From the NCBI GenBank assembly GCA_964644705.1, contig CAZXYF010000093.1, positions 1 to 11,813 of the forward strand: a DNA stretch of 11,813 nucleotides, given 5' to 3'. Shown piece by piece: positions 1 to 4,706 of this stretch. This DNA is from CAZXYF01 sp964644705 (GTDB lineage: Bacteria; Planctomycetota; Brocadiia; SM23-32). Position numbers and translations under genes: made by a program. The notes beneath the pieces are model-generated. The model saw only the letters and a program-made list of their open reading frames with translations. It did not search any database and was not told the DNA's origin. The stretch's first letter is position 1. Each line of letters opens with the position of its first letter.

Positions 1-104
1 TAGATGTGAAGCACCGACTTCGACATGGTTGTTGAGCCCGGAAAAAGTTATTATCGTGCATGGATATGTTAGCAACGGCGACGGTGCGGCGGCAAGGCGG
101 AGGT

Positions 105-139
105 GAGCTGTGAGTTGTGAGTTAAGAGTTGTGGGTTAG
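105..139 (+). repeat. Degenerate GAGTTGT heptamer tandem repeat (5 units)
   Basis: Five consecutive 7-base units are read directly: GAGCTGT, GAGTTGT, GAGTTAA, GAGTTGT, GGGTTAG. The period is exact and the units differ at one to three positions. The array lies in the leader between the window edge and ispF, about 50 bases before the ispF start codon. From memory, similar heptamer runs occur between genes in several bacterial phyla and have no agreed function. Polymerase slippage on a short repeat is the simplest origin. Confidence 0.7.
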
Positions 140-191
140 AAACTCGATGAACAATAATGGCGGACAACCATAAATCACGGAGATAACAATC

Positions 192-665
192 ATGCGGGTA
201 GGTATAGGATACGACATTCATCCGCTGGTGGAAGGAGAACGGCTGGTGCTGGGTGGCGTGGAGTTTCCCGGTGCGCGTGGTCTTGAGGGAAACAGCGACG
301 CCGACGTCATTCTGCACGCCATCACCGATGCCATCCTGGGGGCGGCGGCCATGGGCGATATCGGGCAGCATTTTCCCGACACCACGGATGAACACACGGG
401 TATCGACAGCGCGGTTATACTGAAGGACATACTTGATAAGGTGCACGATCGGGGTTTCCGGGTGCATAATGTGGACACCAACATCATCGCCGAATACCCC
501 CGTCTCGGAGACCGCCGAAAGCGCATGCGTGAACGAATGGCAGAATTGCTGGAGATCCCCCTTGAGCGCGTCAGCCTGAAGGCCCGGAGCGCGGAGAAAA
601 TGGGCCCCGTGGGACGCGAGGAAGCAGTAGAAGCACAGGCTGTGGTGCTGTTGGATAAAGACTAA
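192..665 (+). CDS. ispF: 2-C-methyl-D-erythritol 2,4-cyclodiphosphate synthase (IspF)
   Basis: IspF converts CDP-methylerythritol 2-phosphate to methylerythritol 2,4-cyclodiphosphate with loss of CMP, in the cytoplasmic MEP pathway to isoprenoids. The protein has 157 residues, the usual length. It begins MRVGIGYDIH, giving metal ligands D8 and H10. H42 in the VILHAITDA stretch is the third ligand by comparison with the E. coli enzyme. The blocks GDIGQHFPDT and NVDTNIIAEYPRL are typical of the family. Two substrate-binding regions differ from E. coli: NSDADV replaces HSDGDV (N34 for H34), and KARSAEKMG replaces KATTTEKLG. The start is supported by GGAG nine bases before the ATG. The gene converges on the PIN toxin gene with only 10 bp between stop codons. 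No ispD is visible; it often neighbours ispF but may lie outside the window. Confidence 0.95.
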   Translation: MRVGIGYDIHPLVEGERLVLGGVEFPGARGLEGNSDADVILHAITDAILGAAAMGDIGQHFPDTTDEHTGIDSAVILKDILDKVHDRGFRVHNVDTNIIAEYPRLGDRRKRMRERMAELLEIPLERVSLKARSAEKMGPVGREEAVEAQAVVLLDKD

Positions 666-675
666 TGCGAATACA

Positions 676-1095
676 TCACGGAGAGAACCGCAGCTCGCAC
701 AACAACTGTTTCGGAGTCAGCACCGACAATTCCGAGCTCAAAAAATCCGCCACATTCCGCGTGACAATATAATCACAATTAGCGTTCTCTGCCAGCACAT
801 CCACTACACCATCTTCGAAGTCACTATACCCCAGTGACAGAGCCCTGCTAAAAGCCAGGTGTGTCGCAGACTCCACGTCAAAATGTCTGAGCAACCACCG
901 CACCACCTCGTGAGACTTTTTGCCTGATACTTCCTTATCAATAATGTAGTAAAGTGTTGTGATAGAATGGGACGGCACCACACCCTCAATATGGTTCCGG
1001 ACAATGGCATCGACGACTTGAGCAGAATCTTCATAATGAGGTTCACGATGCTGGATCACATCAAGCAATACGTTCAAATCAACCATCACTTTCAT
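676..1095 (-). CDS. PIN-domain ribonuclease toxin (PIN_3 type)
   Basis: This is probably the toxin of a type II toxin-antitoxin pair, a Mg-dependent PIN ribonuclease whose RNA target cannot be told from sequence. The 139 residues carry the expected acidic set: D6 and D12 in MVDLNVLLD, D92 and D95 in SDFEDGVV, and D108 and D117 in DYIVTRNVADF. The SDFED...Y-I-V-T-R-N spacing matches the PIN_3 group (PF13470) as I know it. The start codon overlaps the antitoxin stop in an ATGA arrangement, so translation is probably coupled. No truncation is visible and all expected acidic residues are present, so it is likely intact. Its stop lies 10 bp from the ispF stop on the other strand. Confidence 0.88.
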   Translation of the reverse strand: MKVMVDLNVLLDVIQHREPHYEDSAQVVDAIVRNHIEGVVPSHSITTLYYIIDKEVSGKKSHEVVRWLLRHFDVESATHLAFSRALSLGYSDFEDGVVDVLAENANCDYIVTRNVADFLSSELSVLTPKQLLCELRFSP

Positions 1096-1328
1096 TGATG
1101 CTTACCTCTTATATGACGATAATATTCTTCTCTCACGTCAACATCTTCGGGCAAGATTCCGGTGATTTTTTGGACTTCCGGATGAAGGTGGCGTGATTCT
1201 TGTTGTTGCAACTCTTTTATAAATTGGTCCAGCATTTCATCAACGGATTTCCCGTGTTTTTTCGCATACGATTCCACGAATTCCGCATCTTCCTCGGGAA
1301 TTTGAATTCTGAGCGTTCTTGTTGTCAT
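1092..1328 (-). CDS. Antitoxin of the PIN toxin pair (DUF6364-like, ribbon-helix-helix N-terminus)
   Basis: This 78-residue protein is encoded directly before the PIN toxin and overlaps it by 4 bp. The N-terminus MTTRTLRIQIPEEDAEFV followed by YAKKHGKSVDEMLDQFI has the short strand plus two-helix pattern of ribbon-helix-helix DNA-binding antitoxins. The C-terminal half, HPEVQKITGILPEDVDVREEY, resembles DUF6364-type antitoxins, where this part wraps the toxin. The reading frame is open upstream to a GTG, but the ATG at 1328 is preferred because a GGGAGAAAAAAG ribosome site sits immediately before it and the RHH strand begins there. Such antitoxins usually repress their own promoter; a promoter with a small palindrome lies just upstream. 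The base composition is clearly AT-richer than uvrA or proC. Confidence 0.82.
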   Translation of the reverse strand: MTTRTLRIQIPEEDAEFVESYAKKHGKSVDEMLDQFIKELQQQESRHLHPEVQKITGILPEDVDVREEYYRHIRGKHQ

Positions 1329-1369
1329 CTTTTTTCTCCCATCGACACTTCGTTTTAGTTCCACTACGC

Positions 1370-1398
1370 AATATAAATCGATTATCCTTATTTCACAA
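1370..1398 (-). promoter_or_regulatory. Sigma70-type promoter for the toxin-antitoxin operon
   Basis: On the minus strand, TTGTGA (1398-1393) and TATATT (1375-1370) are separated by exactly 17 bases. Transcription would start near 1363, leaving a leader of about 35 bases before the antitoxin ATG at 1328. The -35 element lies only a few bases past the stop of the AAA-ATPase gene, so readthrough from that gene could also feed the operon. Confidence 0.6.
1376..1383. promoter_or_regulatory. Possible antitoxin operator: AATCGATT palindrome in the promoter spacer
   Basis: A perfect 8-base palindrome, AATCGATT, sits between the -35 and -10 elements of the toxin-antitoxin promoter. Ribbon-helix-helix antitoxins commonly bind short palindromes in this position to repress their own operon. 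An 8-base AT-rich palindrome can occur by chance, so this is only a candidate. Confidence 0.3.
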
Positions 1399-1406
1399 GC
1401 TCCGAT

Positions 1407-3113
1407 TCAGCACGGCAAAGAACCATCCACCCGGCATTGCACTTCCACCTTTTTGCCAGCAACCACCACGGCCATCAGCCGCAGGTCTTCCTTCCGCACG
1501 CCAGATTCTTTCAACTGATGGGCATAATCACGATCGGCTATTTGATCGAACGCCTCCTGGACTTCGGCATCCATCCGATCAGCATCGTCGATTGCTTTGA
1601 ACTCAATGACATAACCGTGGGGATAATCCTCGGTTTTCGGCCGCAGAATGATGTCAGCGCGTCCGTAACCGCTTTCCGCGTTGGACCGAATCTCGTAGAT
1701 CGCCCGCAGGTTTGCCAGCAATCCCAGGAAAAAAGCGTGGTAGGCAACCTCTGGATATCTCGCCCCGTCATGGTAACTGAGCAAACCTCGCATAAGTTTA
1801 TTCAAAAGGCGGTCAAACTCCTCATACTCCTCCCCGACAAGGGATCGCAGAAGTTCGTCGGTCTCCTGGAATTCAAGGTCTTCATACCAGTTTCGTACGA
1901 AACTTTTGTACACCTCGCGCACTTCCCGATTGGGAATCGACACCCGGTAGGCCAGACTATCGGTAATCGGATCGCGCTGTGGATCCTCCGCCCGCAGATA
2001 TCCCGAAAACGTCAGAAAACTCCAGATGTTCTGCCGGTTACGGGTAACTTCAGCAAAACGGATGTTCTCATTGATCGGGTACCGCAACTCCTCCCCCGCC
2101 AGGAGTGCTTCCAGATCACGTTTCAGCTCCACGCCACCCGCGTTCATCTCCGCATGAACCAGGGCATCAGAGGAGGTGTTCAGCCATTTCGGGCCCGCCG
2201 GATCGGGATAATCAACGACGTAATTGAGCACTGACCAGGGATTGTAAATCACTCTATCGCCAAATTTATAGCCGTTATACCATTCGCACACCTCGCCCAT
2301 CTGCCCGCGCAAATCGAAATCCTCCAGCACTTGCTCCGTTTCCTGTTCAGTAAAACCAAACTTGTCTGAAAACGGACCTCGTGAGAGCAGGCTATGGACT
2401 TTCAGATTGTTCAAACCGGAAAATATGGATTCACGAGCAACGCGCATGATGCCCGTGACAACCGAACGGAAGACGGCTCCCCCCCTTTCATGTTTCAACC
2501 CTCCACCCAGCCAGGCGCGCATAAAATCGATCATCGGATCGTAGTACCCTTTGTCGTATGCTTCAATGACGGGACTGTCGTATTCGTCAACCAACACAAC
2601 CACTGGCTTCTTATAGTGTCGATGGAGGTATATGATCAGATTTTTCAAACTCGATTTCAGAGCTGCGTCGCTGGCTTCCCCATCCACTAATTCCTGGAAC
2701 GAACCTTTCTCCATTTTTGTGCGCAGGGATTGTTCTACTTCGCCATGTCGCACATATTCACGGGATATGGTTTCACACAGTTTTTCCCTGGCTTCCGACC
2801 AGCTTCCTCCCGAGACGTCTTTCAGGGTGAGATAGACGACCGGATAGGCCGCCCGGTGGGACATGGCATCGGAATCATTAGCAATGGCCAGATCCTCGAA
2901 CAGATAGCCGGTATCTGCCCCATCCTGATCGAAGAAATACCTCAGCATGGACAAATTCATCGTCTTGCCGAACCGCCGCGGTCGTGGAAGCAAAAGTGCA
3001 TGACTCCCGTCAAGCACCTCTCGAATCAAAAGGGTTTTATCGACCAGATATCCATTAATGTCCCTGTATCTTTTGAAATCATCGACGCCGATGGGGAGAT
3101 GGTGCGTGTTCAT
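1407..3113 (-). CDS. AAA-ATPase-like protein with C-terminal PD-(D/E)XK nuclease-fold domain
   Basis: This is a full-length 568-residue member of the AAA-ATPase_like (PF09820) plus PD-(D/E)XK (PF08011) family, which is abundant and often multicopy in Bacteroidota and some other phyla. The N-terminus has the family pattern GVDDFKRYRDINGYLVDKTLL. A P-loop variant, PRPRRFGKT, lies at about 43-51, and Walker B (VVVLVDEYDSP) at about 171-181. The C-terminal domain has GYGRADIIL with D487 and VIEFKA with E504 and K506, the expected nuclease-fold triad, followed by an F-D-Q-I helix and Y530. The start is supported by GGAG seven bases upstream. It begins 15 bp after the proC stop, so the two may be co-transcribed. 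The biological role is unsettled; defence, mobile-element and DNA-repair roles have been suggested for relatives. Its composition is less GC-rich than uvrA. Confidence 0.88.
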   Translation of the reverse strand: MNTHHLPIGVDDFKRYRDINGYLVDKTLLIREVLDGSHALLLPRPRRFGKTMNLSMLRYFFDQDGADTGYLFEDLAIANDSDAMSHRAAYPVVYLTLKDVSGGSWSEAREKLCETISREYVRHGEVEQSLRTKMEKGSFQELVDGEASDAALKSSLKNLIIYLHRHYKKPVVVLVDEYDSPVIEAYDKGYYDPMIDFMRAWLGGGLKHERGGAVFRSVVTGIMRVARESIFSGLNNLKVHSLLSRGPFSDKFGFTEQETEQVLEDFDLRGQMGEVCEWYNGYKFGDRVIYNPWSVLNYVVDYPDPAGPKWLNTSSDALVHAEMNAGGVELKRDLEALLAGEELRYPINENIRFAEVTRNRQNIWSFLTFSGYLRAEDPQRDPITDSLAYRVSIPNREVREVYKSFVRNWYEDLEFQETDELLRSLVGEEYEEFDRLLNKLMRGLLSYHDGARYPEVAYHAFFLGLLANLRAIYEIRSNAESGYGRADIILRPKTEDYPHGYVIEFKAIDDADRMDAEVQEAFDQIADRDYAHQLKESGVRKEDLRLMAVVVAGKKVEVQCRVDGSLPC

Positions 3114-3128
3114 GTTTGCTCTCCAGAT

Positions 3129-3938
3129 TCAGTTTTCACCCAATTCTTTGCTTCGCTCGGTCGCCGTCTCAACGGCGTCAATGAGGGCCGATCGGAGCCC
3201 GGCTTTTTCCAGCGCGTGCACGGCGGCAATGGTCGTCCCACCGGGCGTCGTGACCTGATCTTTGAGCGCCCCCGTGTGCATGGAGGAATCCTCAACCATC
3301 TCGGCGGCACCCTTGACAGTCTGTGCGGCCAGTCTGGTGGCTGTTTTTCTGGACAATCCCATCTTCACTCCGCCATCACTCAGTGCTTCGATGATCATGT
3401 ACACGTAAGCCGGACCGCTCCCACTCACCCCCGTCACCGCGTCCATCAGCTTCTCACTGACTTCTTCGCACGTTCCCACGGCCGATAGCATTTTGCGCAC
3501 CAGCGTGGCATCGGCTTCATTGGCACGGCTTCCCCGGCAGAACGCCGACGCCCCCTCCTCCACCAGCGCCGGGGAGTTGGGCATAACCCGGATCAACCGG
3601 GCCGTTCCGAAGTTCTCGTGCAGCCAGCTGAGGGTGACACCGGGAACGATGGACACCACCAGATGATCGGTGGTGAGTTCGGGCTGGATGTCATCCGCCA
3701 CGATCTCCAGGGCCTGGGGTTTCACCGCCAGCACAATCACCTCGGCGTTCTCGACCACTTTCCCGTTTTCGGCAAAAGTGTTATCGCCGATCAGTTCGTG
3801 AAACTCCTCACGACGGTGGGCCGATGGATCACTCGCAAAAACATCCCGTGCTCGGATCACTTCCGATTCAATAATGCCCTGGACCAGAGCCTCCGCCATC
3901 ACACCCGATCCGACAAAACCGATGTTCCTTTCGATCAT
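3129..3938 (-). CDS. proC: Pyrroline-5-carboxylate reductase
   Basis: ProC catalyses the last step of proline synthesis, NAD(P)H-dependent reduction of 1-pyrroline-5-carboxylate to proline, in the cytoplasm. The 269-residue protein has all family blocks: the Rossmann loop GFVGSGVMAEAL (7-18), AVKPQ (71-75), RVMPNSPALVEEGAS (117-131), TGVSGSGPAYVYMIIEAL (169-186) with DGGVKMGL following, and the C-terminal VTTPGGTT (229-236). The frame is open to a TTG at 3980, but the ATG at 3938 is chosen because GGAGG lies six bases before it and MIERNIGFVGSG is the normal family start. The AAA-ATPase gene follows after 15 bp. No proA or proB is present nearby. Confidence 0.96.
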   Translation of the reverse strand: MIERNIGFVGSGVMAEALVQGIIESEVIRARDVFASDPSAHRREEFHELIGDNTFAENGKVVENAEVIVLAVKPQALEIVADDIQPELTTDHLVVSIVPGVTLSWLHENFGTARLIRVMPNSPALVEEGASAFCRGSRANEADATLVRKMLSAVGTCEEVSEKLMDAVTGVSGSGPAYVYMIIEALSDGGVKMGLSRKTATRLAAQTVKGAAEMVEDSSMHTGALKDQVTTPGGTTIAAVHALEKAGLRSALIDAVETATERSKELGEN

Positions 3939-3952
3939 GACATTCCTCCATC

Positions 3953-3980
3953 CGCATAATTTTTCGCGAAACCGGGTCAA
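3953..3980 (-). promoter_or_regulatory. Weak promoter candidate for proC
   Basis: Minus-strand TTGACC (3980-3975) is followed after 16 bases by TATGCG (3958-3953), about 15 bases before the proC start. The -35 is good and the -10 poor. Its position just downstream of the putative terminator at 4005-4040 is what makes it plausible. The leader would be very short and would have to include the GGAGG site. Confidence 0.3.
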
Positions 3981-4004
3981 CTGCAGCCAAAAATATTATC
4001 CGTG

Positions 4005-4040
4005 AAAAAGCGCGGGCTCGCAATTGGGCGCCCCGCCCGC
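4005..4040 (-). terminator. Probable rho-independent terminator after the DUF1349 gene
   Basis: On the minus strand, GCGGGC (4040-4035) pairs perfectly with GCCCGC (4017-4012) and is followed, after two bases, by TTTTT (4009-4005). The 17-base loop contains its own palindrome, GGGCGCCC (4026-4033). The site is about 57 bases past the DUF1349 stop and before proC, where a transcription boundary would be expected. The long loop lowers confidence. Confidence 0.45.
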
Positions 4041-4097
4041 CGGTCAAACCTTTTCTCCGCGGTGAAACAACGGGCCGGGTCCATTTGTTGCCCGGAG

Positions 4098-4661
4098 CTA
4101 CCGTACGTTGCGCATATTGTCGCACGCGTTGTCCTCCACCCGCCAACGGGAAAACTTCGACGTACACCCGCTCCCACGAGGACACTGGGCACTGACCCCA
4201 ACTTTCACCGTCCGGCTGAGATCCAGCTCGAAATACCGGACCATTTTCCATCGTTCGCCATCCAGTGCGTAGTGAATAGACCAGACCGCTCCTTTTCTCA
4301 GGACTCGTAGCCACACAGCGTCTTCCTCGACTCGCTCCCCATTGCTGTCATCGGAGACACCGTCCGTCACCACGGTCACGACGGAGGTATATCCAAGATC
4401 CGTCAACTCGAAGGCGCTTTTGACCCAGCGCTCATCGTCATCCCGGATCAGGATGCACCCGGCGTCGGCTGGCGTTGTGAAATCCGGCTTTATACGGACG
4501 CGGCAATCAAAATCAGCACTCACCTCCTCATACGCCAGAGGAGCGTTGGCGATTTTGATCTGGTTCAGATTGTCGATGAAATAATCGGTCCCGGCCGGGG
4601 CTTCGATTTCGAAAGTGCCGTCATCGACGGTCCTGATGTTGCAGTTGTTATACGTCTTCAT
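4098..4661 (-). CDS. DUF1349 family protein (concanavalin A-like fold)
   Basis: This 187-residue protein resembles the DUF1349 family (PF07081), predicted beta-sandwich proteins of concanavalin A/glucanase-like fold related to the C-terminal domain of some glycosidases. Recognisable family blocks are the central ADAGCILIRDDDERWVKSAFEL (about 65-86), which spans the usual G-x-x-x-R and W-x-K positions, then VVTVVTDGVSDD, VWLRVLRKGAVWSIHYALDG, and the terminal VKVGVSAQCPRGSGCTSKFS. There is no signal peptide, so a cytoplasmic location is likely. The ATG at 4661 is preferred to an upstream TTG because GGAG lies nine bases before the ATG. The gene begins 45 bp after the uvrA stop and could be co-transcribed with it. 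Enzymatic activity is not established for stand-alone members; a carbohydrate-binding role is only suggested by the fold. Confidence 0.82.
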   Translation of the reverse strand: MKTYNNCNIRTVDDGTFEIEAPAGTDYFIDNLNQIKIANAPLAYEEVSADFDCRVRIKPDFTTPADAGCILIRDDDERWVKSAFELTDLGYTSVVTVVTDGVSDDSNGERVEEDAVWLRVLRKGAVWSIHYALDGERWKMVRYFELDLSRTVKVGVSAQCPRGSGCTSKFSRWRVEDNACDNMRNVR

Positions 4662-4706
4662 TCCGCAGTTCTCCAAACCTAATCAACGCTTATTTCAGGG
4701 AAACTG

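Noticed and set aside
49..54. TATTAT as a -10 element for ispF
   Set aside because: No acceptable -35 at 16-18 bases upstream, and it is about 140 bases from the start codon.
10..72. Frame 1 segment containing DFDMVVEPGKSYYRAW, which looks like a beta-strand domain end
   Set aside because: It is preceded in frame by stops at 1-3 and 7-9 and ends at 70-72. A frameshifted remnant is possible but cannot be supported from 20 codons.
2..106. Open frame from the left window edge to a TGA at 104-106, possibly the 3' end of an upstream gene
   Set aside because: The translation has no recognisable family pattern, does not resemble an IspD C-terminus and ends in an arginine/alanine-rich stretch. It is too short to tell from chance.
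1437..2234. Long plus-strand open frame opposite the AAA-ATPase gene (similar long frames oppose uvrA and proC)
   Set aside because: The minus-strand proteins have clear family motifs. The opposing frames have no motifs or ribosome sites and arise from the codon bias of the real genes.
4678..4706. A separate small gene or RNA between uvrA and the DUF1349 gene
   Set aside because: Only 45 bp separate the genes and the ribosome site of the DUF1349 gene occupies part of this. There is no stable hairpin.
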